Shown here piece by piece: positions 18,541-26,381 of a stretch of 64,000 bases of DNA. Under the pieces are notes generated by a model. It did not search any database, had not been told where the DNA came from, and saw only the letters and a program-made list of their open reading frames with translations. Each line of letters opens with the position of its first letter. The stretch's first letter is position 1. This stretch comes from Runella aurantiaca (GTDB lineage: Bacteria; Bacteroidota; Bacteroidia; Cytophagales; Spirosomataceae). The position numbers and the translations under genes are program-made. The stretch is taken from positions 310,001 to 374,000 of the forward strand of contig NZ_QPIW01000001.1 in assembly GCF_003339505.1 (NCBI RefSeq), read 5' to 3'.

Positions 18541-19602
18541 TTATTTCAAGGCAACGGTGCTATCTGCTTTCGCTGCTGTTTCGGTATAAACTTCTCCTTG
18601 CGGAGCTTTGGGACTAGCGGGTTTTGTTCCTTTCAACGAAATAATGTAACTGGAAACCTGTTGCATTTTGAGCGGATTTAACTGCTTTTCCCACGAAATC
18701 ATCCCTTTTTCGGGTACGCCGTATTTGACAGTTTTGAACACATTTTTGATGCCGCCACCGTGTAGCCAGTATTCGTCGGTAAGGTTCGGGCCTACTGTAC
18801 CTCCACCGTCGGCCGCGTGGCAGGCGGCGCAATTGGCGATAAAAATGGCTTTGCCTTCTTCAATAGTTTTGGCATCAGTAAGAAGCGCCACAGTATTTTC
18901 GTTGATTTTGGCCGAGGCTTTTTCAAGGAAGGCGGCTTTTTTAGCTTCGATGACGAGCGTTTCTTTTTCAAGTTCGGCCATCGGCAAATCTCCCGCACCA
19001 GTTAGGTGATAATAAATCAAATATACAAAGGCGAACAAGATGGTACCTTGAAACATGAATGCCAGCCAAGGTGGCATACGGTTGTCGAGTTCGTGGATTC
19101 CGTCGTAGTCGTGACCGGTGATAAGGATACGTTGTTCATCTTCGAGCTGAACCCCGAAGCCCGTCCAACGTTGCCACCAACGTGCGCTGAACAGCGGTGC
19201 TTTATCGCCACGTAGGTCTTCGGCTGCTTGTTCGGAGGTTTGCGTTTTTGCCGAGATTTTTTTCAGCAACAACAACACCTGTACCAATACTGCAACCACG
19301 GCCGCGATGACCAACAGCAAAATCATCAAGATAAGGTACGTCACCAATTCTTTGTTTCCTGCTTTGGGAGCTTCTGCCTGCGCAAAAGCGCCTGAAGTCA
19401 CAAAAAGGAGCAGAAGGGTAGAGAGGATGTTTCGGACGGTGCCGTCTTCCAGCGGAAGATTACTCATTTTTTGGATGGTCTGTTTGTCCATACGAAAGAG
19501 GTACCAAACCAAACCGATGAATAGACCGGTAAAAATGAGCAGCCCAATGAGCGGATAGATGGCCACTCCGTCGATTGCCTGGAGGTAGTTTCTGAATTTC
19601 AT
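18541..19602 (-). CDS. ccoP: cbb3 oxidase CcoQ-CcoP fusion with a single haem c site
   Basis: A 353-residue protein. The first 55 residues (YPLIGLLIFTGLFIGLVWYL helix, then FRMDKQTIQKMSNLPLED) look like the small subunit CcoQ. A second hydrophobic region with a signal-like AFAQAEAP and another helix follow, then the CcoP N-terminal domain (DYDGIHELDNRMPPWLAFMF) and one cytochrome c domain (IANCAACHAADGGGTVGPNL, distal Met in EKGMISWEKQL). Proteobacterial CcoP usually has two CxxCH motifs; only one is seen here, as is common in Bacteroidota. It follows ccoNO by 65 nt. Confidence 0.92.
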   Translation of the reverse strand: MKFRNYLQAIDGVAIYPLIGLLIFTGLFIGLVWYLFRMDKQTIQKMSNLPLEDGTVRNILSTLLLLFVTSGAFAQAEAPKAGNKELVTYLILMILLLVIAAVVAVLVQVLLLLKKISAKTQTSEQAAEDLRGDKAPLFSARWWQRWTGFGVQLEDEQRILITGHDYDGIHELDNRMPPWLAFMFQGTILFAFVYLIYYHLTGAGDLPMAELEKETLVIEAKKAAFLEKASAKINENTVALLTDAKTIEEGKAIFIANCAACHAADGGGTVGPNLTDEYWLHGGGIKNVFKTVKYGVPEKGMISWEKQLNPLKMQQVSSYIISLKGTKPASPKAPQGEVYTETAAKADSTVALK

Positions 19603-19667
19603 TTTTTATAGACTATTGGGTTTATAGCAGTGAGTAATGTGCATTTACTCACTGCTATTTTTTATCA

Positions 19668-21815
19668 TTATTGAGCGGCTTTGATGTCGGTACCCATTCG
19701 TTGCAGGTAAGCAATCAGGGCGATTATTTCTCGGTCAGACTTGGCTTTGATACCGTCTTTTTTGAGATTTTCCGCAATTTGCTTGGCTTGTTCTTGGGCA
19801 TCAGCGGTGGCTTTTTCCTCGTAGCCTTCTTCGTAAGGAACGCCCAACGTTTGCATAGCGCTGATTTTGGCCGAGGTAGTGCTCAAATCAAGCTCATCTT
19901 CCAACAACCAAGGGTATTTAGGCATAATGGAGCCTGGCGACATGCTGGTGGGGTCTTCCATGTGGTTGAAGTGCCACGAATCTGGATATTTGGCACCCAC
20001 GCGGTGCAAATCAGGCCCTGTTCGTTTTGAGCCCCATTGGAATGGGTGGTCGTACACAAACTCACCCGCTTTTGAGTATTCGCCGTAGCGCTCGGTTTCG
20101 CTCCTGAACGGACGAATCATCTGTGAGTGACAGGTATAGCAACCCTCACGAACGTAGATGTCGCGGCCGTGTAATTCTAGCGGGGTATAGGGTTTCACAC
20201 TTTCGATGGTCGGAACGTTGGATTCAACCATGAAGGTCGGAACCAACTCAATCACGCCTCCAATAATTACAGCAACTAAGGCAATAACGGTCAGTAACAC
20301 GGGCTTACGTTCAAAAATACGGCTGTGCCAGTATTCGTTGGCTGGTGGGTTCCAGATGGAAGCCAAAGATGCAGAACGGGCGGTTTCGGTTCTGATGAGT
20401 TTGCCGTTGAGGGCCGTCATCATGAGGTTGTAAGCACCTACCAAGAAACCTACCAAGTAAAGTGTACCACCAAAACCGCGCAACACGTAGAAAGGCACAA
20501 GTTGGGTAACGGTTTCGAGAAAGTTAGGGTATTTTAAGAAACCTTCTTCCGTAAATTCTTTCCACATCGACGACTGTGTCCAGCCCGCCCAGTACATCGG
20601 TACTGCGTAGAATATAATGCCTAACGTGCCAATCCAGAAGTGGAAATTAGCCAATTTTTGAGAAAATAAAGGCCGTCCGTAAATGCGGGGGAATAACCAA
20701 TACATGATGGCAAAGGTCATAAAACCGTTCCAACCCAAGGCACCAACGTGTACGTGGGCAACTATCCAGTCGGTATAGTGGGCAATGGCGTTTACGTTTT
20801 TCAGTGAAAGCATAGGGCCTTCAAAAGTGGCCATACCGTAGGCGGTTACGGCCACAACCATGAATTTCAGCACAATATCTTCCCGCACTTTATCCCAAGC
20901 ACCGCGCAGGGTGAAGAGTCCGTTGATCATCCCGCCCCATGAAGGAGCAATCAGCATGATGGAGAAAACCACTCCCAACGATTGTGCCCAGTCGGGCAAT
21001 GAGGTGTATAGTAAGTGGTGAGGACCAGCCCAGATGTACAAAAATATCAATGACCAGAAGTGAACAATCGAAAGACGATAGGAATAGATAGGGCGATTGG
21101 AGGCTTTGGGCAAGAAATAATACATCAGACCCAAATAAGGCGTAGTTAAGAAAAAGGCCACGGCGTTGTGTCCGTACCACCACTGCACCAATGCATCCTG
21201 TACACCTGCGTACCACGAATAACTTTTTGTCAAGGAAATAGGCAATTCTACACTGTTGACCACGTGAAGCATGGCAACCGTTACGAAAGAAGCCAAGTAA
21301 AACCAGATGGCTGCGTAGATATGCTGTACCCGACGTTTTACCATCGTCATTATTAAGTTAACCAACCCCGCTACCCAAACCAAAGCAATGGCAATGTCGA
21401 TGGGCCATTCCAACTCAGCGTATTCTTTGCCAGTGGTTAGACCAAGTGGTAAAGTGATGGCGGCCGCGACGATGATTAACTGCCATCCCCAAAAATTGAT
21501 TTGACTTAGTAAAGGGCTCCACATGGGGGTGCGGAGAATCCGGGGCGCGGAGTAATAAAGCCCCATAAAAAAACCGTTGCCGACAAAGGCGAAAATCACG
21601 GCGTTGGTGTGTAATGGTCGTAATCTACCAAAGGTAGTATACGAAATGTCAAAATTGAGGGCAGGGAATGCTAACTGAAAAGCAATAAGCACACCTACCA
21701 ACATGCCGACTATCCCAAACACGATAGAGGCAATGGCAAAGTTCCGTACAATGACGTTATCGTAGGTGAACTCTTCCATTTCAACAGTAGCGGTCGTTTT
21801 GGAAATTGGTTCCAT
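19668..21815 (-). CDS. ccoN: cbb3 oxidase CcoN-CcoO fusion (catalytic subunit plus monohaem cytochrome c)
   Basis: A 715-residue fusion. Residues 1-475 are CcoN with about twelve membrane helices and the haem/copper ligands typical of the family (for example VQWWYGHNAVAFFL, HVHVGALGWNGFMTF). A membrane-anchored CcoO part follows, with the haem c motif REGCYTCHSQMIRPFRSE and the Met ligand in SPGSIMPKYPWL. The protein reduces oxygen to water at high affinity and pumps protons. Gene fusion of N and O is a known Bacteroidota feature. The gene follows ccoS by 18 nt and is transcribed from the same upstream promoter. Confidence 0.96.
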   Translation of the reverse strand: MEPISKTTATVEMEEFTYDNVIVRNFAIASIVFGIVGMLVGVLIAFQLAFPALNFDISYTTFGRLRPLHTNAVIFAFVGNGFFMGLYYSAPRILRTPMWSPLLSQINFWGWQLIIVAAAITLPLGLTTGKEYAELEWPIDIAIALVWVAGLVNLIMTMVKRRVQHIYAAIWFYLASFVTVAMLHVVNSVELPISLTKSYSWYAGVQDALVQWWYGHNAVAFFLTTPYLGLMYYFLPKASNRPIYSYRLSIVHFWSLIFLYIWAGPHHLLYTSLPDWAQSLGVVFSIMLIAPSWGGMINGLFTLRGAWDKVREDIVLKFMVVAVTAYGMATFEGPMLSLKNVNAIAHYTDWIVAHVHVGALGWNGFMTFAIMYWLFPRIYGRPLFSQKLANFHFWIGTLGIIFYAVPMYWAGWTQSSMWKEFTEEGFLKYPNFLETVTQLVPFYVLRGFGGTLYLVGFLVGAYNLMMTALNGKLIRTETARSASLASIWNPPANEYWHSRIFERKPVLLTVIALVAVIIGGVIELVPTFMVESNVPTIESVKPYTPLELHGRDIYVREGCYTCHSQMIRPFRSETERYGEYSKAGEFVYDHPFQWGSKRTGPDLHRVGAKYPDSWHFNHMEDPTSMSPGSIMPKYPWLLEDELDLSTTSAKISAMQTLGVPYEEGYEEKATADAQEQAKQIAENLKKDGIKAKSDREIIALIAYLQRMGTDIKAAQ

Positions 21816-21833
21816 ACTTTAGATTTGAGGAGT

Positions 21834-21998
21834 TTATGATTGAGGAGATGAATTTTTTTCATTGTCGTCGAATAAAATTCGAACGGAGGGCGTGTAATCA
21901 TCGTCGAATTGACCCTTACGGACCGACCACACAAAGGCGATTAAAAACCCGACTGCCACGAGCAGACTGACTGAAAGGAGAAGGATAAGAGCACTCAT
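21834..21998 (-). CDS. ccoS: CcoS-like cbb3 oxidase maturation protein
   Basis: A 54-residue protein read directly from the minus strand: ATG at 21998, stop at 21834. It has one membrane helix (MSALILLLSVSLLVAVGFLI), then AFVWSVRKGQFDDDYTPSVR, the hallmark of CcoS, where a Trp/basic pair and GQFDD follow the helix. CcoS is needed for cofactor insertion in cbb3 oxidase. It is the first gene of the operon and stands 18 nt before ccoNO. The gene is short and easily missed. Confidence 0.92.
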   Translation of the reverse strand: MSALILLLSVSLLVAVGFLIAFVWSVRKGQFDDDYTPSVRILFDDNEKNSSPQS

Positions 21999-22060
21999 AG
22001 GTGTTAAATTTTGCGTTTGTCGGGGTGTAAATGATGCGCTACACTTCCGAGCGGGTTGCC

Positions 22061-22068
22061 CAAAAGTA
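22061..22068 (-). promoter_or_regulatory. -7 element (TACTTTTG) of the cco operon
   Basis: On the minus strand this reads TACTTTTGGGCAA, a perfect TAnnTTTG. It lies 63 nt before the ccoS ATG. The ccoI promoter region has the near-identical CAATTTTGGGCAA. Confidence 0.65.
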
Positions 22069-22112
22069 GCCGCAGCGCTTCCGAATAAAGATGAGGGATA
22101 TCAGGGGTTGAA

Positions 22113-22128
22113 ACTGACTTTTATCAGC
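22113..22128. promoter_or_regulatory. Crp/FNR-type operator upstream of the cco operon
   Basis: ACTGACTTTTATCAGC is an imperfect palindrome (ACTGA/C - TTTT - A/TCAG). Its centre is 56 bp upstream of the centre of the -7 box. The same spacing is found at ccoI, where the palindrome is perfect. Binding by a Crp-family protein is inferred from the TGA-N6-TCA core. Confidence 0.7.
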
Positions 22129-22313
22129 TTTTTCGGATGATTGACGAATTGATGGACGATGGCCTCTCCTAAAAAAAGAAGGCAATTATTGTACAGTACC
22201 TAAATATGAAATAAGCCTTTAACGCACCGCAGGGCACCTTTCCCCACAAAAAAACGTTAGCGTGACTTTGAGTGCTTTCTCTGTGTACCTTTGTTGATAT
22301 TTATAGTTTCTGG

Positions 22314-23075
22314 ATGAATACGCTTTATTTTAAATTGGCCATGATGCCGATGGTCATTGGAATGATTACCCTCGTGAGCCGCAAATGGGGCAATAAAATT
22401 GGAGGGATTATCGGAAGTATGCCATGGGTGGCTGGGCCGATTTTGGTGTTTTTTATTGTGGAACAGGGGACGGCCTTCGGAATACGGGCCATTCCTGGTA
22501 TTCTGACGGGAGTTGTGTCGTTGGTTGGTTTTTGTTATTGCTACGCGTTTCTTTCAAAGTCTCTTACTTGGTTGCCAACGCTTTTTATTTCTTACGGGGC
22601 GTTTGTCGCAACTGCACTCTTGCTGGACTCACTTCATTTGAGGCTTTGGAGTATCTACGGGGTCGCCGTCCTGAGCATTGTGGCTGCGCTGCGCTATTTT
22701 CCGCTCCCCGTCGCGGGAATTCCCCCGCTCGAACGAGCCAAAACGCCTAAATTCGATATTCCCTTCCGAATGTTGGTAGCCACCCTTTTTGTACTGGCCA
22801 TTACTGCCCTGGCCAAGGGGTTGGGACCTACGTGGAGCGGTATTCTGACTCCATTTCCCATCATTACTTCTATTTTGGCCATTTTTACACACTATCTTCA
22901 AGGAAGCAACGCTACCATCACAATCATCAGGGGCATTATGATTGGACTGGTAGGGTTTACCACGTTCCTGTTTTTACAGGCCTTTTTCCTCCGAGAATTC
23001 TCCATAGCGATTTCGTTTTTGCTTGCCTTTGTAGTCAATGGACTCATCAATGCCGTGGCGATTCGAGTTTGGTAA
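22314..23075 (+). CDS. Multi-pass membrane protein of unknown function
   Basis: A 253-residue hydrophobic protein with about eight membrane helices and very short loops. It has an internal repeat feel: SRKWGNKIGGIIGSMPWVAG in the N-terminal half and ALAKGLGPTWSGILTPFPII in the C-terminal half each have a helix break with Gly/Pro followed by a hydrophobic run, as in inverted-repeat transporters. No family was recognised. The ATG at 22314 starts MNTLYFKLAMMPM; the longer form has a non-hydrophobic start. It is divergent to the cco operon and convergent with ccoI (8 nt apart), so it may or may not be linked to them. Confidence 0.65.
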   Translation: MNTLYFKLAMMPMVIGMITLVSRKWGNKIGGIIGSMPWVAGPILVFFIVEQGTAFGIRAIPGILTGVVSLVGFCYCYAFLSKSLTWLPTLFISYGAFVATALLLDSLHLRLWSIYGVAVLSIVAALRYFPLPVAGIPPLERAKTPKFDIPFRMLVATLFVLAITALAKGLGPTWSGILTPFPIITSILAIFTHYLQGSNATITIIRGIMIGLVGFTTFLFLQAFFLREFSIAISFLLAFVVNGLINAVAIRVW

Positions 23076-23083
23076 TATACATG

Positions 23084-25543
23084 TTAAAGCGCCCTTGCGG
23101 TGGCAACTCTACTGGCAATGGTGGTGTACAGCACGATGGAAATCGAGCTTGCTGGCATCAGAATGGCCGCAACAACGGGGGCTAATGTGCCCGTCAACGC
23201 AAAACTAAGCCCGATGATGTTGTACACTACTGAGATAATAAAACTCTGAACCACGATGCTTCGACCCGCTTTGGCGAGGCGTACGTATTGGGGCAAAAAC
23301 GACAAATGGTTGCCTTCCAAAATGCCATCGCAGGCGGGCGAAAAATTGTTGATATTGTCAGAAACGGCGATGCCCACGTTACTTTGGACCAAAGCTCCCG
23401 CGTCGTTGAGACCATCGCCGACCATCAGCACTTTGCGGCCCTTTTGTTGCAATTGTTCAATAAATGTGAGCTTATCTTCGGGCTTTTGGTTGAAATGCAA
23501 GTGCGTAGCATCTCCAAATAGATGGCCCAACAAGGCTACATCCGTCGGTTTGTCGCCCGATAAAAGATACGTTTGATAGTTTTTATGCTTAAGGGCCTGG
23601 AGCGTATCGGATAGGTTATCGCGGTAGTAACTATGAATTTCAAAATAGCCGACTTGTTGTTCCCCAAAAGAAAAATAGACCCTGCTGTGGGCATTGGATG
23701 CTGTTGAGGGGGCTTCTGAAAGCCCGACAAAAGCGGCTGAGCCTAATTTTATGGGGCAGTTTTCGCCTAAGTTGGCCATGATTCCCTTGCCTTCAACTTC
23801 CTGAAAGCCCGTTAGGGTGGTTTCTTTGGGAACGGCTGCCAACAATTTAGAGATAAGTCGGCTCAGGGGGTGAGAAGATTGCTCACACATCGTACGCACA
23901 ATGCGCCGCTGAATACGCGTAAGCGGCGTGCCTTTAAATTGGATTTGACCCGCGTCGGGCAAGGTTAAGGTGCCTGTTTTGTCAAAAACAACGGTGTCAA
24001 TTTCGGATAAACTTTCAATGACTTTGGCATTTTTGAGGTAAAATTTATGCTTGCCAAACATCCCCAAAATATTGCCGTTGGTAAAAGTATCGGAGAGCAG
24101 TAAAGCGCACGGACAAGCCACAATCAGGATGGTGGTGATGGCGTTGATGCCGCGCGGCAAATCGCCCGCCCACATCCAAAAGACCAATCCCGCCAGGCCC
24201 AGTCCCAAGACCGTCCACGTAAAATAACGGTTGATTTGCGCCACCAAATCGCGGTCCTGCTTTTGGTTGTTTTGGGTGAATGAATCTTTGTTCCAAAGCT
24301 GCGTCAGATAACTTTGCGAAACCCGCTTGGTGACTTCCAACTCAATGGCGCCGCCCACCTGACGTCCACCTGCGTAGATAATTTCATTCCGCGTTTTTTC
24401 TACGGGTTCTGATTCTCCCGATACAAAGCTGTAGTCAATCATAGCCCGCTCGCTCACCAGCCGCGCATCGGCGGGAATCAGTTCTTTATTGCGAATCAAA
24501 ATGTGGTCGCCGGGTTGTAAATCAGTGATGAGTATTTGGTGATTGGTGACTTGTGATTGGTGATTAGTAGTTGCTTCTTGCTCTTTGCCCAACAACGTTA
24601 CGGCCACGGGGAAATAGGATTTATAGTCGCGGTCAAACGAAATAACTGAGTAAGTTTTGTCTTGAAAAAACCGCCCAAGCAGCATAAAAAACACAATGCC
24701 CGTCATGGAATCGAGATAACCGACGCCCGTTTGGGTGCCTATTTCGTACAAACTGCGCACAAACGTGACCAAAATAGCCAACGCAATGGGGGCGTCAATG
24801 TTCAAATAACGTTTCCGAATGGCTTTCCAAGCCGACACAAAAAAATCCGAAGCGGCATAAAAAAAGACTGGCAACGCCAGCACCACGCTAAAAATACTGA
24901 ACAGAGATTGTAGCTTCTGGTCGGTTTGGGTGTCGCCCAATCCAAAATAATCAGGGAAGCTCATCATCATGACGTTGCCGAAGGCAAATCCCGAAATACC
25001 GATTTTGTATAAACGCGTTCGGTTGGTTTTGGGGGATTGGTCAGATTCAACGTCCTGAAGACTGATATAGGGTTCGTATCCGATGTAGGTCAACAGTTCA
25101 GCCAGTTGACTCAGTTTGATTTTTTCTTCATCAACAATAATCCGCACCCGTTTTTCTGGAAAATTTACCACCGCCGAAATAACGCCTTCCTGCAACCGGT
25201 GGAGGTTTTCGAGCAAATACACGCACGAACTACAGTGCATCTGGGGCAGGTACCAGTTGATGTGCGTTTGGCGGCCATCCGTAAATTGAATGATGCGCTG
25301 ATGCACTTCTGGAAGGTCTAAGTAAGCGTATTTGCCTTTGTAGTAGTTTTTATCGGGTGAAACCCCCGGATTTTTTGTAAAATCGTAGTAACTGCACAGT
25401 TCGTTTTCCTGCAATAATTCATAGACCAATTTGCAGCCTTCGCAGCAAAAGGGTTTGTCATCGTGGACAATGACGGTTTCTTCACAGTCGGCTCCGCAAT
25501 GATAGCAGGCGACTTCGACAGTAGGTGAAATGGATTGCGACAT
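23084..25543 (-). CDS. ccoI: Copper-translocating P-type ATPase (CcoI/FixI-like)
   Basis: An 819-residue P1B-type ATPase. The N-terminus carries a Cys-rich metal-binding domain (ACYHCGADC and KPFCCEGCKLVYELL) followed by an HMA domain (LPQMHCSSCVYLLENLHRL). Eight membrane helices, the copper-passing CPC (ACPCALLLSD), the actuator SGESEP, the phosphorylation site FDKTGTLTLP, SSHPLS and the hinge VGDGLNDAGAL are all present. The double metal domain is typical of CcoI, which exports copper for cbb3 assembly. It has its own upstream region with a perfect ACTGAC-N4-GTCAGT palindrome, shared with the cco operon. Confidence 0.93.
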   Translation of the reverse strand: MSQSISPTVEVACYHCGADCEETVIVHDDKPFCCEGCKLVYELLQENELCSYYDFTKNPGVSPDKNYYKGKYAYLDLPEVHQRIIQFTDGRQTHINWYLPQMHCSSCVYLLENLHRLQEGVISAVVNFPEKRVRIIVDEEKIKLSQLAELLTYIGYEPYISLQDVESDQSPKTNRTRLYKIGISGFAFGNVMMMSFPDYFGLGDTQTDQKLQSLFSIFSVVLALPVFFYAASDFFVSAWKAIRKRYLNIDAPIALAILVTFVRSLYEIGTQTGVGYLDSMTGIVFFMLLGRFFQDKTYSVISFDRDYKSYFPVAVTLLGKEQEATTNHQSQVTNHQILITDLQPGDHILIRNKELIPADARLVSERAMIDYSFVSGESEPVEKTRNEIIYAGGRQVGGAIELEVTKRVSQSYLTQLWNKDSFTQNNQKQDRDLVAQINRYFTWTVLGLGLAGLVFWMWAGDLPRGINAITTILIVACPCALLLSDTFTNGNILGMFGKHKFYLKNAKVIESLSEIDTVVFDKTGTLTLPDAGQIQFKGTPLTRIQRRIVRTMCEQSSHPLSRLISKLLAAVPKETTLTGFQEVEGKGIMANLGENCPIKLGSAAFVGLSEAPSTASNAHSRVYFSFGEQQVGYFEIHSYYRDNLSDTLQALKHKNYQTYLLSGDKPTDVALLGHLFGDATHLHFNQKPEDKLTFIEQLQQKGRKVLMVGDGLNDAGALVQSNVGIAVSDNINNFSPACDGILEGNHLSFLPQYVRLAKAGRSIVVQSFIISVVYNIIGLSFALTGTLAPVVAAILMPASSISIVLYTTIASRVATARAL

Positions 25544-25565
25544 ACAATGGGTATTTGTATTTGCC

Positions 25566-25573
25566 CAAAATTG
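25566..25573 (-). promoter_or_regulatory. -7-like element (CAATTTTG) of ccoI
   Basis: The minus strand reads CAATTTTGGGCAA. It differs from TAnnTTTG at the first position only, and shares TTTTGGGCAA with the cco operon promoter. It is 23 nt before the ATG. Confidence 0.5.
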
Positions 25574-25617
25574 CGTCGGGGACTGTCGTTAATATATGAG
25601 TATTGTCAACGTAGAAA

Positions 25618-25633
25618 ACTGACTTTTGTCAGT
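25618..25633. promoter_or_regulatory. Crp/FNR-type operator upstream of ccoI
   Basis: ACTGACTTTTGTCAGT is a perfect palindrome with 6-bp arms and a TTTT centre. Its centre is 56 bp from the centre of the -7-like element, the same distance as at the cco operon. Confidence 0.75.
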
Positions 25634-25658
25634 AATTTAGAAAGATGAAAGGAGGGGA

Positions 25659-26306
25659 TTAATTATTGCCATAATACTGCAAATAAGCAATGAGGCGGTC
25701 GTAATTGGCGCGTTCAACGTCATTGCCAAATTTGGCGAGATAGCTTCGGTATATTTCAATGAGTCGGTCAAACTGCGGGCTGTTGTTAAGTTTGGCGGCC
25801 ACCGCTCCTTTAAAACAGCGATGCACCTGATTATAGAGGTATTTCGACGACTTTTGGGGCATAAGGTTCAGGATGCGGTCAATGTCGCCCACGTGCGTAA
25901 TGGAAGCAAGAAAGCCAAAGCCCGAAAGCTGCATAAACTCCTTGATTGACTCGCAGGCGTCGGTCAAATCTTCGTCATTTTGAATTTTATAACGGAAGTA
26001 ATTGACGTCGTTGTATTTGCCCGTGGAGATGATAATGGTATTGACATCAGAACGAAAATCGACCAAATTGGCATTTAAAAACTGCTGCGCTATTTGTTCT
26101 ACCTGATCATTACGGCATCCAATGTGAACTTCTATCCACGCATCATTTTCTTTTTCGTATTCAGAAACCGAAAAAATGATGTTTGTGAAACCCGCGGGTG
26201 TATTTTTGCGGAATTGTTTTTTGTCCATCAACAATCGAAACCCTTCTGCTTCGAAAAAATCGTACAGGGCGTAGTAAAGCTTGGCTTCGGTTGTTTTGAG
26301 GCTCAT
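25659..26306 (-). CDS. Conserved-looking protein of unknown function
   Basis: A 215-residue soluble protein, no signal or membrane segment. It begins with a helical charged part (LKTTEAKLYYALYDFFEAEG), continues with an alpha/beta part (AWIEVHIGCRNDQVEQIAQQ, NTIIISTGKYNDV) and ends in helices (QFDRLIEIYRSYLAKFG). No catalytic motif or family was recognised. It is divergent to the TonB-dependent receptor gene and upstream of ccoI, but the intervening operator and promoter make cotranscription with ccoI unnecessary. Confidence 0.7.
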   Translation of the reverse strand: MSLKTTEAKLYYALYDFFEAEGFRLLMDKKQFRKNTPAGFTNIIFSVSEYEKENDAWIEVHIGCRNDQVEQIAQQFLNANLVDFRSDVNTIIISTGKYNDVNYFRYKIQNDEDLTDACESIKEFMQLSGFGFLASITHVGDIDRILNLMPQKSSKYLYNQVHRCFKGAVAAKLNNSPQFDRLIEIYRSYLAKFGNDVERANYDRLIAYLQYYGNN

Positions 26307-26349
26307 TGTTTTGACTTTGATTGATAACTAAATTCCTTAATAGTAAGTT

Positions 26350-26357
26350 TACATTTG
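26350..26357 (+). promoter_or_regulatory. -7 element (TACATTTG) of the TonB-receptor gene
   Basis: TACATTTG fits TAnnTTTG and ends 24 nt before the ATG at 26382. A TTG at 26321-26323 is 26 nt upstream, longer than usual. Confidence 0.45.
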
Positions 26358-26381
26358 GCATTAAACAACGTAAGTATATTG

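Larger units (their letters stand above)
21999..22313. other. Divergent control region between the cco operon and the membrane-protein gene
   Basis: This 315-nt region has no gene. It holds the cco -7 box (22061-22068) and the palindrome 22113-22128. Upstream of the plus-strand gene, TACCTTTG at 22286-22293 looks like a -7 box, with TTG at 22268-22270 only 15 nt before it, which is short for this promoter class. Confidence 0.6.

Noticed and set aside
22286-22293. TACCTTTG as promoter of the membrane-protein gene 22314-23075
   Set aside because: The -7 match is good, but the nearest TTG is only 15 nt upstream. Mentioned in the region note rather than listed as a promoter.
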